From assembly GCF_003399645.1 (NCBI RefSeq), contig NZ_NBXD01000030.1:124001-188000 (forward strand): DNA of 64,000 bases, given 5' to 3'. Below the pieces are notes generated by a model. That model did no database searches. It was not told where the DNA came from and worked only from the letters and a program-made list of their open reading frames with translations. The stretch comes from Subtercola boreus. GTDB lineage: Bacteria > Actinomycetota > Actinomycetes > Actinomycetales > Microbacteriaceae. A program made the position numbers and the translations under genes. This document shows, piece by piece, positions 7,140-16,104 of the stretch. How positions within the stretch are numbered: the first letter of the stretch is position 1; each line of letters opens with the position of its first letter.

Positions 7140-8018
7140 ATGACGTTCAACGACAATTCGAAGCTCGACACGAGCCGGGTCTCCAAGCGGGGCAAGACCG
7201 GTATCGCGGTCGGCGGCGGTGGCGCCGTGGTCGTGATCGGGCTCTTCCTGCTCTCACAGGTGCTCGGGGTCGACCTGACGGGGTTGGCCGGCGGGACAAC
7301 GTCGCAGAGCTCGTCGACGGAGGAGGCGCTCGACTGCCAGACCGGTGCAGACGCCAACGCACGCGTCGAATGCCTGATGGTGGGGGCATCCAACTCGCTG
7401 GATTCGTACTGGCAGAAAGAGGCTCCCCAACTCGGTGTGACCTACCAGTCGCCGGCCGACTTCGTGCTCTTCGACGGCTCGACCAGTACAGGATGCGGCC
7501 AGGCCTCGAGCGCCACCGGACCGTTCTACTGCCCGCCCGACCAGACTATCTACGTCGACACGTCGTTCTTCGACGAACTGCGCAACCAGTTCGGCGCCAC
7601 AGGAGGCACCCTCAGCGAGATGTACGTGGTCGCGCATGAGTGGGGTCACCACATCCAACAGATTGCGGGCACGTTCGCGCAGACCGACCGCAGCGGCACC
7701 GGAGCCGCCTCGGATTCCGTGCGCACCGAGCTGCAGGCGGACTGCTACGCCGGCGCGTGGGCAGCATCCGCCTCGCAGACGACCGACGTCGACGGCAATA
7801 CGTTCCTCAAGCCCATCACGCAGCAGCAGATCGCGGATGCCCTCAACGCCGCGTCGGCGATCGGCGACGACCGCATCCAGCAGCAGAGCGGTGGAGCGGT
7901 GAACTCCGAGAGCTGGACGCACGGATCGAGCGAACAGCGGCAGCGCTGGTTCACGAACGGGTTCAGCGGAGGGGCGGGCAACTGCGACACGTTCGCCGCC
8001 GCGGACGGCGCCCTCTGA
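7140..8018 (+). CDS. membrane-anchored neutral zinc metallopeptidase (YpfJ/PF04228 family)
   Basis: This 292-residue protein has a short basic cytoplasmic tail, one membrane helix (about residues 21-42), a Ser/Thr linker and an extracytoplasmic peptidase domain. The zinc-binding motif HEWGH is at residues 166-170, preceded by LSEMYVVA. A downstream RTELQADCYAGAWA carries the Glu/Asp residues of the third ligand region. Four cysteines in the domain could pair. The family is widespread, but its substrates are poorly known. The ATG start follows a TAGCGT box by six bases. It is a single gene, probably its own transcription unit. Confidence 0.88.
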   Translation: MTFNDNSKLDTSRVSKRGKTGIAVGGGGAVVVIGLFLLSQVLGVDLTGLAGGTTSQSSSTEEALDCQTGADANARVECLMVGASNSLDSYWQKEAPQLGVTYQSPADFVLFDGSTSTGCGQASSATGPFYCPPDQTIYVDTSFFDELRNQFGATGGTLSEMYVVAHEWGHHIQQIAGTFAQTDRSGTGAASDSVRTELQADCYAGAWAASASQTTDVDGNTFLKPITQQQIADALNAASAIGDDRIQQQSGGAVNSESWTHGSSEQRQRWFTNGFSGGAGNCDTFAAADGAL

Positions 8019-8090
8019 CCCCGACGCCGGCGCCCAACCACCTCATGGACGACCCGCAGTAGCCTAGGGATGAGCACCTGAAGGAGCGCC

Positions 8091-8891
8091 ATGTCCCGTC
8101 GTGACGAAATCGAATGCTGGCTGACCGACATGGACGGCGTGCTCGTCCATGAGAACCAGGCCCTGCCCGGCGCCGCCGAGCTGCTTCAGCAGTGGCGCGA
8201 CGAGGGTAAGCCCTACCTCGTTCTGACGAACAACTCGATGTTCACCCCGCGTGACCTCAGTGCGCGGCTGCTGGCGTCGGGCCTGACCGTTCCGGAGGAG
8301 TCCATCTGGACCTCGGCGCTCGCCACTGCCGCCTTTCTGAAGTCGCAGCAGCCGGGCGGGTCGGCATTCGTCATCGGCGAGGCCGGCATCACGACGGCGC
8401 TGCACGAAGCGGGCTTCATCCTCACCGACACGAACCCCGACTACGTGGTCGTCGGGGAGACGCGGAACTACTCCTTCGAGGCCATCACGCGCGCCATCCG
8501 CCTCATCTCTGCCGGCGCGCGGTTCATTGTCACGAATCCGGATGCGACCGGGCCGAGCGCTGAGGGCCCGCTGCCCGCAACGGGTGCTGTCGCGGCGCTT
8601 ATCACCAAGGCCTGCGGCAAGGAGCCCTATGTCGTGGGCAAGCCGAACCCGATGATGTTCCGATCGGCGCTGAACAAGATCGGTGCCCACTCCGAGAACA
8701 CCGGAATGATCGGCGACCGGATGGACACCGATGTCGTGGCCGGTATCGAGGCGGGCCTGCACACGATCCTGGTGCTCACGGGTATCAGCGACCAGGCCGA
8801 GATCGCGCGGTACCCGTTCCGGCCCGACGAGATCCTGAAGGGCGTCTACGAGCTGCTGGCGCCGGAGCCCGTCGAGTCCGACGAGATCTGA
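8091..8891 (+). CDS. HAD-superfamily IIA phosphatase, NagD-like
   Basis: This 266-residue hydrolase has the HAD motifs: motif I DMDGVL (residues 13-18) with the nucleophile Asp, motif II VLTNNS, a lysine in VVGKPNP, and motif III MIGDRMDTDVVAG. The large cap between motifs II and III is of type C2a, as in NagD and p-nitrophenylphosphatases. The family dephosphorylates small metabolites such as UMP, GMP or sugar phosphates. The ATG has a good AAGGAG ribosome site, unlike most neighbours. The substrate is not deducible. Confidence 0.88.
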   Translation: MSRRDEIECWLTDMDGVLVHENQALPGAAELLQQWRDEGKPYLVLTNNSMFTPRDLSARLLASGLTVPEESIWTSALATAAFLKSQQPGGSAFVIGEAGITTALHEAGFILTDTNPDYVVVGETRNYSFEAITRAIRLISAGARFIVTNPDATGPSAEGPLPATGAVAALITKACGKEPYVVGKPNPMMFRSALNKIGAHSENTGMIGDRMDTDVVAGIEAGLHTILVLTGISDQAEIARYPFRPDEILKGVYELLAPEPVESDEI

Positions 8892-8913
8892 TCAGCGGCG
8901 GGGCAGCGGCAGC

Positions 8914-10725
8914 CTACTTCGGCGACAGCGCCGGCGCGCTGGTTCGAACCACCGTGGCGTACCCGCTGCGGCTTCCCTCGACGGTCACCGTGACCTTTGT
9001 GCCGAGGTCGGCGGACGTGACGAGGTAGGTCGCCTGGCTGGCGCCGGTGATCTCGACGCCGTTGCGCTTCCACTGGTAGTGGTAGGTGATCGGCGCGGGC
9101 GTCCAGTCCCCGGTCACAGCAGTGAGCGTCTTGCCGGGCGCGAGCGCCCCACCGATCTTCGGCACCACCGGCGAAATGGTGCCACCGGTGACCGTGGCCG
9201 TGGGTGCGCTGGTCTTCGTGACCGAGGTGTAGCCGCTCTTCGCTCCCGTCACGCTCACCGTGAGCACCTGCTCGGCGTCGGCGTTCGTGACGGCGTAGGT
9301 CTTGTTCGTCGCTCCGGCGATGGGTGCCCGGCCACGCATCCACTGGTAGGTGAGAGCCACCGGGGCGGGGCTCCAGGTGCCGGTCAGCGCGTTCAGGGTC
9401 GAGCCGACCTTCGCCGTGCCCGCAATGGTCGGAACCGGCGTGGCCGTCAGGGCCCTCGCCGTGACCGCCGCCGTTGCGGCGCTCACCATCGTGACGGCGT
9501 ATGAGGCCTTCGAACCGGTCACGGCGACGCTCATCGTCTTGCCGAGGTCGCCGGGCGCAATGACGTAGCTGCTCGCGGTGGCACCGCCGATGTCGAACCC
9601 GTTGCTGCGCCACTGGTAGGCGAGCGCGACAGGGGCTGGGCCCCACGCTCCCGCACTGGCGGTGAGGGTCTCACCGAGCCGCGGCGTTCCCGAGACGGTC
9701 GGGGTGGGTGCCGTGAGTCCACCCCGCGTGACGGTCTGCGTGAAGTGGCCGCTGAACGAGATGACGTTGCCGCCCGGCCTCGTGTCGGTGTCTGCCCAGA
9801 TGAGTTGGCCGACGCCATCCGATCGCCAGGTGAAGCCGCCCGCATCCGCGCGCCCGTTGGCCTGCGAGAGAGCCGAGAGCTGCACCGCCACGGGATCGAG
9901 CCGTGCGTTCCGCACGACCGGCAGCGCCTGGGGCACGTCGACGGCGATCGGCGACAACTGCACCGACTGGTTCTCGAGGTTGACGGTGGCCGCCGACGAC
10001 CCGAGCGGAACAGCGCCCGTCACCCGGTTGTACGAGAGGTTCAGCAGCGTCACCGTCGACAGGCGGGAGGTGAACTGGATGTCGCTGAGGAGGTTGAAGC
10101 TGAGATTCAGCTCCCGCAGAACGGCGCCCGGCGTGAACGACGGTGCCGAAGCGATCGAGTTGTGCGACAGGTCGAGGAAGTCGAGATCGTTGAGGGTGGA
10201 GAGGTCGCCCACCGAACCGATCGAGTTGTACGGCACTCTGAGCGTCTGCAGCGAGAAGAGGCTGCGGAGCACGCTGATGCCCTGGATGCGGTTGTAGCCC
10301 GCATCCAGATTCTCGAGCGCGCTGAGCCCGGCGAGGCTGCCCAGGTCGGCGAGCTCGTTCTGGGAGAGGTCGAGCTCGACGAGCGCCTTCAGCTTCGAGA
10401 GGGAGGGCAGCACGGCGATCGAATTGCTGCTCAGGTCGAGGCTGGTCAGCGCTGTCGCCTGGGCGAGCGGCGTCACATCTGTGATGCCCGCCCCCGAGCA
10501 GTCGAGCCCCACGATGCCCTGCAGGTCGGCGAGGGTGACGTCGGGCCCGGGCAGGCCCAGAGTAGCGAGAACGCAGGCCTTCAGCTTCGCATCGGCAAAC
10601 GGAACCACCGGGCTTGCCGCGACCGCCGGTGTGACCGCCCCGAAGACGGCGATGCCGGCCAGCACGAGGGAGGTGGCTGCTGCTGCGAGGCGCCTACGGC
10701 GGCTGAGGGTGACTCTGGGTGACAT
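8914..10725 (-). CDS. secreted leucine-rich-repeat protein with three C-terminal Ig-like repeats
   Basis: This 603-residue protein has a Sec signal peptide (about 1-37, cleavage near PAVAAS). An internalin-like LRR array follows (about 60-255) with units such as LTSLDLSSNSI and LVELDLSQNEL. A linker leads to three copies of an about 82-residue domain (about 341-422, 430-512, 519-603). Each copy has the pattern GxTLxAxxGxWxPAPVxxxYQW, typical of actinobacterial surface Ig-like modules. There is no LPXTG motif or C-terminal membrane helix, so it is probably released or held non-covalently. An AGGAG ribosome site precedes the ATG. A role in adhesion or substrate binding is inferred. Confidence 0.85.
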   Translation of the reverse strand: MSPRVTLSRRRRLAAAATSLVLAGIAVFGAVTPAVAASPVVPFADAKLKACVLATLGLPGPDVTLADLQGIVGLDCSGAGITDVTPLAQATALTSLDLSSNSIAVLPSLSKLKALVELDLSQNELADLGSLAGLSALENLDAGYNRIQGISVLRSLFSLQTLRVPYNSIGSVGDLSTLNDLDFLDLSHNSIASAPSFTPGAVLRELNLSFNLLSDIQFTSRLSTVTLLNLSYNRVTGAVPLGSSAATVNLENQSVQLSPIAVDVPQALPVVRNARLDPVAVQLSALSQANGRADAGGFTWRSDGVGQLIWADTDTRPGGNVISFSGHFTQTVTRGGLTAPTPTVSGTPRLGETLTASAGAWGPAPVALAYQWRSNGFDIGGATASSYVIAPGDLGKTMSVAVTGSKASYAVTMVSAATAAVTARALTATPVPTIAGTAKVGSTLNALTGTWSPAPVALTYQWMRGRAPIAGATNKTYAVTNADAEQVLTVSVTGAKSGYTSVTKTSAPTATVTGGTISPVVPKIGGALAPGKTLTAVTGDWTPAPITYHYQWKRNGVEITGASQATYLVTSADLGTKVTVTVEGSRSGYATVVRTSAPALSPK

Positions 10726-10819
10726 CTGCTGCTCCTGATCGGCCCGGCGGGCTCGTTCAGCTTATTGAGCATTCGCCACTTTCTGCAAGCAGTAGGTGAG
10801 AATTCGACAACTTCTTCAC

Positions 10820-12736
10820 TTACACGCCTGACGTACCGCCACCGCCGCCTCCTCCCCCGGAGAATCCGCCGCCTCCCGATCCGCCGAACGAACTGCTGCT
10901 AGAACTCGAGGCGAGGCTCGTGCTGACGGCTCCCGAGAGCGAACCGATGCTCGACACGAACAGGGCGGAGTTGAAGGCACCGACGTTGCCGCCGTACCAG
11001 TCGGGCTGGGTACCCAGGCTCTCGTAATACGTGCCCAGCACTTCGGACCACTCCTTCTCGAGGTCGAGCAGCACGGCGAACGGCAGCAGCTTCTCGTAGA
11101 TTCTGACGACCTGGCCCCGGTCGGGGGCGGACACCCGCGTCTTCAGGGCGCCCTCCGGGCTCTGCAGCATCTCGAAACGATCCTTCTCAGCCAGCCGGAT
11201 GTAGAGCTTCAGACCCGAGAGGTAGTCACGCAGCTCGGCGCCCTTCGCCGTGAACGGCTTTCGGAAGCCGACGAGGAACACCACGATGACCGCGAGGATG
11301 GAGACGACGATCACGACGATCGGGCCGGCCCCGCCGTAGGCGCCGTCGAGAGCCGCAATCCCCGAAACGAAGGCCCCGACGGTCGCGGCGATGCTCCCGA
11401 GAAGGCACAGCCACGTGACGAAGTACGTGCCGCCGCCGCGTACGTATCCCTCTGTCTCGGCGCCCTTGCGGGCCTCCGTCATCAATCCCGCGATTCCCTG
11501 GGCGAGTGCGGTGTCGCGCTTCGTCAGCTGCTTCCACGCGCCGGAGGCGAGAGGCTCGCCGAACAGCTGTTTCGCGAGGGCGAGCTCGGCGGGGTCGAGC
11601 CCCTGGGCCGTCACGAAGCGCAGCCAGTACGCCGCGTCACCCCGCCCCTCGGCGGGCTGCTCCACGATCTGGATGTTGCGACGCACCGCCAGGCTCACGA
11701 ACGCCGCCGCGGGGCCGCGCTGGGTCTGCCTGGCGATCACCGAGGCGAGCAGCAGGTTCACACCGGGCGGAGGGGTGTACTCGGCGATGATCGTCGGACG
11801 ACCGGGGGCGTTCTTCAGCCGCACCGCGCGATTGACGATGGCGCCGATCGCGAAGAGCAGCGCGATCGACATGAAGACCAGCGCCGCGATCGCGGCACCG
11901 GAGGCGAAGAACGTGCTGTCGCGGGCGGTAAAGGTGCCGGGAGCGAACCCGATGACGACCGAGACGTTCTCACGCGCGGCGAGTTGCCGCGGTGCCGTGC
12001 TGAACGCGGTGCCGCCGCCGGAACCGGCCGCCGACGAGATGTCGCAGCGGGCCGTCGAATCGAGGGGGCCGTAGTAGCAGGCAGTCGACCCGCTGAGGCT
12101 CGACGACAGTTCGGCGGGCACATGCACCGTCGCGGTCGCCCGGGCGACCGGCTGTTCGGCGGCGGTGCCGATCGTGTCCCAGTAGAACTCGTCGTCGTCG
12201 GTGTCGGCGAAGTAGTCGGTGACGTACTTCTGGGTGAAGGTGAGAACGTAGGTCTGCTGCCCGTGCACGTAGTCATCGCCGGCCAGAGTCACGGCGAGCA
12301 GGTCGTCCTCGGACTCCGTCGAGTACGGCCGCGCACCGCCGGCGCCGTCGGTGACCGACACGAGGGTCAGGTCGGTCGGATGCTCGTGGTACTTCTCGGG
12401 GAGGTACCGGATGAACCCGCGGTTCTGGTCGGCATCCGGGAACTGCGCGACGACGGTCTCGACGGTCGTCAAGGTCGAGTGGCCTTCGGCGTCGCTTCCG
12501 AGCGTGTAGTCGCCGTCGAAGCTGGTAAAGGTGAAATCGTTGAGACCCGTGCGCGAATCGTGGGCGGGGGGCGCGGGGGCCGCCGCCGGTGGGTTCGCAC
12601 TCGTCGCAGCTGCTGCGGTGACCGCGCTCCCCAACACCGGCGCACCCACTAGGGCTGCGAACAGCAGCCCGCCGAGAAAGGCACGACGGGCAGACGCTCG
12701 CCGCTGTCGTCGCTTGCGCACGCGCGGGCCTCGCAT
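10820..12736 (-). CDS. DUF2207 membrane protein with glycine-rich C-terminus
   Basis: This protein of about 638 residues has the DUF2207 layout: a signal or membrane anchor near the N-terminus (GGLLFAALVGAPVLGSAVTA), an extracytoplasmic beta-rich domain (about 65-260), a membrane helix near 280-300, a cytoplasmic region, and two more helices near 430-480. It ends in a Ser run and then a long Gly-rich tail, common in this family and possibly membrane- or partner-binding. I chose the ATG at 12736 because GAAGGA lies eight bases upstream. An in-frame ATG at 12745 sits too close to it. The function of the family is unknown. Confidence 0.85.
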   Translation of the reverse strand: MRGPRVRKRRQRRASARRAFLGGLLFAALVGAPVLGSAVTAAAATSANPPAAAPAPPAHDSRTGLNDFTFTSFDGDYTLGSDAEGHSTLTTVETVVAQFPDADQNRGFIRYLPEKYHEHPTDLTLVSVTDGAGGARPYSTESEDDLLAVTLAGDDYVHGQQTYVLTFTQKYVTDYFADTDDDEFYWDTIGTAAEQPVARATATVHVPAELSSSLSGSTACYYGPLDSTARCDISSAAGSGGGTAFSTAPRQLAARENVSVVIGFAPGTFTARDSTFFASGAAIAALVFMSIALLFAIGAIVNRAVRLKNAPGRPTIIAEYTPPPGVNLLLASVIARQTQRGPAAAFVSLAVRRNIQIVEQPAEGRGDAAYWLRFVTAQGLDPAELALAKQLFGEPLASGAWKQLTKRDTALAQGIAGLMTEARKGAETEGYVRGGGTYFVTWLCLLGSIAATVGAFVSGIAALDGAYGGAGPIVVIVVSILAVIVVFLVGFRKPFTAKGAELRDYLSGLKLYIRLAEKDRFEMLQSPEGALKTRVSAPDRGQVVRIYEKLLPFAVLLDLEKEWSEVLGTYYESLGTQPDWYGGNVGAFNSALFVSSIGSLSGAVSTSLASSSSSSSFGGSGGGGFSGGGGGGGGTSGV

Positions 12737-12772
12737 CCTGAGCATCCTTCGGTTCGATGCCCTCCCCCGAAC

Positions 12773-13405
12773 CTACCCGCTGACGGCGGGCGCGGCAAAG
12801 CTGCCCAGGAGCGGCAGCGAACTCGAGCGACTCACGAAGCAGTAGTAGGTGCGCTGCCCTGCTTTCCACTGCGCCTCGTTCACCGGGTAGCCGGCCTGCC
12901 AGACAACATCCGGGTACGCGCCCAGGATGCTCGAATCGACGTTCTCCGGTTTCTGGCACAACAGGTTGAGCGTCTCGGAGAGTGCGGCCTGCCCAGGATA
13001 GGCGGCCGTTGCGTCAGTGCTCAGCGAGCCGGCGCCCATGACCTGCGCGCCGTGCGGAACCTGGCAGTCGACAACCGTGAACCGCTGCTGCCAGGCAGAC
13101 GTGAAGGGTGCGATGCACTCCCCGCCTCTCAGCTCGAACCACTCGAACGTTCCGGCGAGCTGCGGGCCCGCGGTGGAGGTCGGCGCGGGCGTCGGGGTGG
13201 GGGTGGGCGTCGCGCTCGTCGCTGCAGGGTGGGCCAGCGACGCCGGGGCCGGGTTCAGGATGCCCGGCAGACGCGTTCCGGCGAAGAACAGTGCCGCCAG
13301 AACGACGAGGGCCAGCACCCCGGCCACAACACGCCGCCGCGCGCGCCGGCGCCGCCGGTCATCCGGAACCGCGGTCGTCTCGCCCGGGGTCGCTTCGGGG
13401 CTCAC
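12773..13405 (-). CDS. membrane-anchored protein with a septum-formation-like domain
   Basis: This 210-residue protein has a short cytoplasmic part rich in Arg, one membrane helix (RVVAGVLALVVLAALFFAGT), a Pro/Thr linker (TPTPTPTPAPTST) and an extracytoplasmic domain with LRGGECIAPFTSAW and VVDCQVPHGAQVMG. The last two segments match the Septum_form pattern GxC...VxCxxPHxxxV found in many actinobacterial envelope proteins. The GTG at 13405 is chosen because it lies just after the pyrE stop (11 bp gap) and gives a normal N-terminus. It is probably co-transcribed with pyrE. The link to septation is only a family name. Confidence 0.75.
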   Translation of the reverse strand: MSPEATPGETTAVPDDRRRRRARRRVVAGVLALVVLAALFFAGTRLPGILNPAPASLAHPAATSATPTPTPTPAPTSTAGPQLAGTFEWFELRGGECIAPFTSAWQQRFTVVDCQVPHGAQVMGAGSLSTDATAAYPGQAALSETLNLLCQKPENVDSSILGAYPDVVWQAGYPVNEAQWKAGQRTYYCFVSRSSSLPLLGSFAAPAVSG

Positions 13406-13416
13406 CGGCGCCCGTG

Positions 13417-13965
13417 CTAGCTCAGGCCGAGGTCGTCGAGGCCGATGGCGTAGAAGTAGGGGTAGCCGGCCGACTCGATGCGCTCGCGCGCCTCGGTGTT
13501 GCGATCGACGACGACCGCCACGCCCACCACGATCGCTCCGACCTTCTCGAGCGCCTCGATGGCTTTCAGCGGCGATCCGCCCGTGGTCGAGGTGTCTTCG
13601 ATGACCACAACGCGCTTTCCTTCGAGGTCGGGGCCCTCCACCTGCTTGCCGCGGCCGTGGTCCTTCGGCTCCTTGCGCACCACGAAGGCGTCGTAGGTCG
13701 CGCCGCGCGCCGCACCCTGGTGCAGGATGGCCGCCGCCACTGGGTCGGCACCCATCGTGAGGCCGCCGACCGCGAACACGTCGGGAATCGCGGCGATCAC
13801 CTCGAGCATGACCTGCCCGATCAGCGGCGCGACGCGGTGGTCGAGGCTCACCTTGCGGAGGTCGACATAGTAGGTCGCCTTCTTCCCGCTGGTGAGGGTG
13901 AAGTCGCCGTGGAACACGGCCTCCTCGGAGATGTACCTGATGAGCTGGTCGCGAGCGTCGGTCAT
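13417..13965 (-). CDS. pyrE: orotate phosphoribosyltransferase
   Basis: This 182-residue enzyme joins orotate and PRPP to make orotidine monophosphate in pyrimidine synthesis. The PRPP-binding motif VVVIEDTSTTGGSPLKAI is complete, and the catalytic-loop lysines and the TSGKKATYYVDLRKV segment are present. Length is normal. The ATG start follows a TAAACT -10 box by six bases, so it is probably leaderless. It is divergent from exonuclease III, with 53 bp between starts, and is the only pyrimidine-synthesis gene seen here apart from dcd. Confidence 0.95.
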   Translation of the reverse strand: MTDARDQLIRYISEEAVFHGDFTLTSGKKATYYVDLRKVSLDHRVAPLIGQVMLEVIAAIPDVFAVGGLTMGADPVAAAILHQGAARGATYDAFVVRKEPKDHGRGKQVEGPDLEGKRVVVIEDTSTTGGSPLKAIEALEKVGAIVVGVAVVVDRNTEARERIESAGYPYFYAIGLDDLGLS

Positions 13966-13971
13966 GCCGCC

Positions 13972-14011
13972 AGTTTAAGCGGCCGGCCACCCCTGGGCAG
14001 CCAAATAGACT
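13972..14011. promoter_or_regulatory. divergent leaderless promoters of pyrE and xth
   Basis: TAAACT (minus strand, 13972-13977) ends six bases before the pyrE ATG, and TAGACT (plus, 14006-14011) ends seven bases before the xth ATG. Neither gene has a Shine-Dalgarno. Confidence 0.5.
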
Positions 14012-14018
14012 GGGGCGC

Positions 14019-14858
14019 ATGCGTGTTGCGACCTGGAATGTGAACTCGATCAGGGCCCGCGTCGGCCGCGTCACCGAGTGGCTGGTGCGCGAAGACATCG
14101 ACGTTCTGGCCATGCAGGAGATCAAGTGCAAGGAGTTGCAGTTTCCGTTCGAGCCCTTCACGGCCGCCGGCTACGACGTCACCCTGCACGGGTTGAACCA
14201 GTGGAACGGTGTCGCGTTCGCGAGCCGACTGCCGTTGGAGGACGTCGCGGTCGGCTTCGAGGGAGTGCCCGGCTTCGGCAAACCCGATGCCGAGGGCGCG
14301 CTCCCGACCGAGGCCCGCGCCCTGGGCGTGACCGTCGACGGAGTGCGGCTCTGGAGCCTGTACGTTCCGAACGGCAGGGATCTGGAGAATCCGCACTACG
14401 ACTACAAGCTGGCCTGGCTGAAGCAGCTGGCGGCTGACACCCGGGCGTGGCTGGCCGAGCATCCGTCGACCCCCCTCGCGCTCATGGGCGACTGGAACAT
14501 CGCGCCCCTCGACAGCGATGTGTGGGACCTCGCGGTCTTCGAGAACTCGACCCACGTGTCGGCCCCCGAGCGTGCCGCGTTCGCCGAGTTCGAAGACCTG
14601 GGACTCACCGATGTGGTGCGCCCGCTCGTGCCGACCGGCTACACCTACTGGGACTACAAACAGCTGCGCTTTCCGCGGAACGAAGGCATGCGCATCGACT
14701 TCATCATGGGGTCGAAGGAGTTCGCGTCGCTGGTTCAGGATGCCCGGATCGACCGCAGCGAACGAAAAGGTGTGGCACCGAGCGACCATGTTCCCGTGGT
14801 GGTCGACCTCGACCTGGGGCCGGGCGAAGACGACGACCGGCCGATGATCTTCGGCTGA
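14019..14858 (+). CDS. xth: exodeoxyribonuclease III (AP endonuclease)
   Basis: This 279-residue enzyme of the exonuclease/endonuclease/phosphatase fold cuts DNA at abasic sites in base-excision repair. Visible motifs are MRVATWNVNSIRAR at the N-terminus, VLAMQEIKCKE with the metal-binding Glu, MGDWNIAP with the Asp/Asn pair, and a C-terminal PSDHVPVVVDLD with the catalytic His. Length fits bacterial XthA. It is probably leaderless. Confidence 0.93.
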   Translation: MRVATWNVNSIRARVGRVTEWLVREDIDVLAMQEIKCKELQFPFEPFTAAGYDVTLHGLNQWNGVAFASRLPLEDVAVGFEGVPGFGKPDAEGALPTEARALGVTVDGVRLWSLYVPNGRDLENPHYDYKLAWLKQLAADTRAWLAEHPSTPLALMGDWNIAPLDSDVWDLAVFENSTHVSAPERAAFAEFEDLGLTDVVRPLVPTGYTYWDYKQLRFPRNEGMRIDFIMGSKEFASLVQDARIDRSERKGVAPSDHVPVVVDLDLGPGEDDDRPMIFG

Positions 14859-14895
14859 GGCGCAGACAGCTGGTGCGGGACGCCCACCGAGGGCG

Positions 14896-15996
14896 TCAGA
14901 GGTCGAGGCGCCAGGCGCCCTCGTAGCCGATCGGCACGAAGCCCATCGCTTCGTTCACCCGCAGCATGAAGCGGTTCTCCTCGGCGTTCCAGGTCAGAAT
15001 CGACGGATGACCGGGGGCTTCGCTCTGCAGATGGTCGAGGTTCGCGAGCTTCACCAGGGTGCCGGGACGGTGTCCGCGGTGCTCGCGGAGCACGAGCGTG
15101 TCCTGCTGACCGACGGGCCTCGAGGTGTCGAGTGGCACGGCGAGTTGATTGAAGGCCACGAGCCGTCCGGTCGCGCGGTGCTCGACGGCGGCGGTGAAGG
15201 TGACGCGCGGTCCGTCGTTCTCCCGGCGCTCGTGGTCGGCCAACCGTTCGACCGTCCACACGTCTTCGGGCTCGTCGAGACCGGCCGTGGGAGCATCCGT
15301 CGACATGCGGGTGAGCATCAGCGCGACGTCGCCGAGCCAGCGCTCGAGCGTCGCACCCCGCCAGAGATGAACGTCGTACTCGGCCGAAGCGGCGGCCCGG
15401 GCATCCTGGCGAAGGCCCCCATCGCCCAGAGGGTCGGCGGGCAGGGCCAGGCGGCTCGCTCGCTCGACCTGCTCGAGCCGGTAGCCGCGCGCGAGGAGAA
15501 AGCGCACCTCACGGTTGTCTGACGGCACCGATCCGTAGCCGGTCGGCGGAACGAGGCGGCGCTCGGGGAGGGCGTCAGTGTCGGTGTTATCCGCGCTGTG
15601 CGTCGACGAGACCACGTAGGTCAACAGCCGCGACTCGCCGAGGCCGCGGGCGTGCTGCTCCACCGTCTCGGCGAGGGCCCGACCGATGCCGCGCTGCTCG
15701 AAGAGGGGATGCACGTCGACATCGAGCCAACCGACCTCGGCCGCTGTCCGGAGCTGAGTCTCATGGATCGCCCGGCCCACGATCCGCCCGTCGACCCGCG
15801 CCACCCAGAGCACCTTGGGCGCGTGTTCGTCGTGCCAGTTCGGAAAGAGCTCCTCTGCTGAGTATTCGACTTCCGCCGTGCCGTAGGCGCGCACCTCGCT
15901 GGCGTTTCGAACAGCGACGCCCTCGCGGAAGTCCGCGCCGCCCGGGCCGTCGAGCGTCGGCGGTATCTCCAGCCGTTCGATCGAGAATCCGGTCAC
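14896..15996 (-). CDS. tandem GNAT N-acetyltransferase
   Basis: This 366-residue protein has two GNAT-like halves. The N-terminal half (about 45-180) carries the acetyl-CoA loop VHPLFEQRGIGRALAETV. The C-terminal half (about 240-366) has VAFNQLAVP and REHRGHRPGTLVKLANL, with a weaker CoA loop, and the ending NEAMGFVPIGYEGAW. Two-domain GNATs of this length occur across actinobacteria, and MshD is one example, but the segments seen do not identify it as MshD. The GTG start has a run of G upstream. The substrate is unknown. Confidence 0.8.
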   Translation of the reverse strand: MTGFSIERLEIPPTLDGPGGADFREGVAVRNASEVRAYGTAEVEYSAEELFPNWHDEHAPKVLWVARVDGRIVGRAIHETQLRTAAEVGWLDVDVHPLFEQRGIGRALAETVEQHARGLGESRLLTYVVSSTHSADNTDTDALPERRLVPPTGYGSVPSDNREVRFLLARGYRLEQVERASRLALPADPLGDGGLRQDARAAASAEYDVHLWRGATLERWLGDVALMLTRMSTDAPTAGLDEPEDVWTVERLADHERRENDGPRVTFTAAVEHRATGRLVAFNQLAVPLDTSRPVGQQDTLVLREHRGHRPGTLVKLANLDHLQSEAPGHPSILTWNAEENRFMLRVNEAMGFVPIGYEGAWRLDL

Positions 15997-16104
15997 GATG
16001 CACCCCCCGTCGAGGTCGAAAGCGGTCTCTCAAGCGTAGCCGGGCACCCGCGGACCGGCTATGCCTCGCGGGGCGGGCGCGGTCTTCGGTCTGACGCCAT
16101 GGGT

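Noticed and set aside
12773-14161. A single 462-codon frame covering pyrE and the septum-formation-like gene
   Set aside because: Its first half is an out-of-frame copy of pyrE. The real gene begins at GTG 13405.
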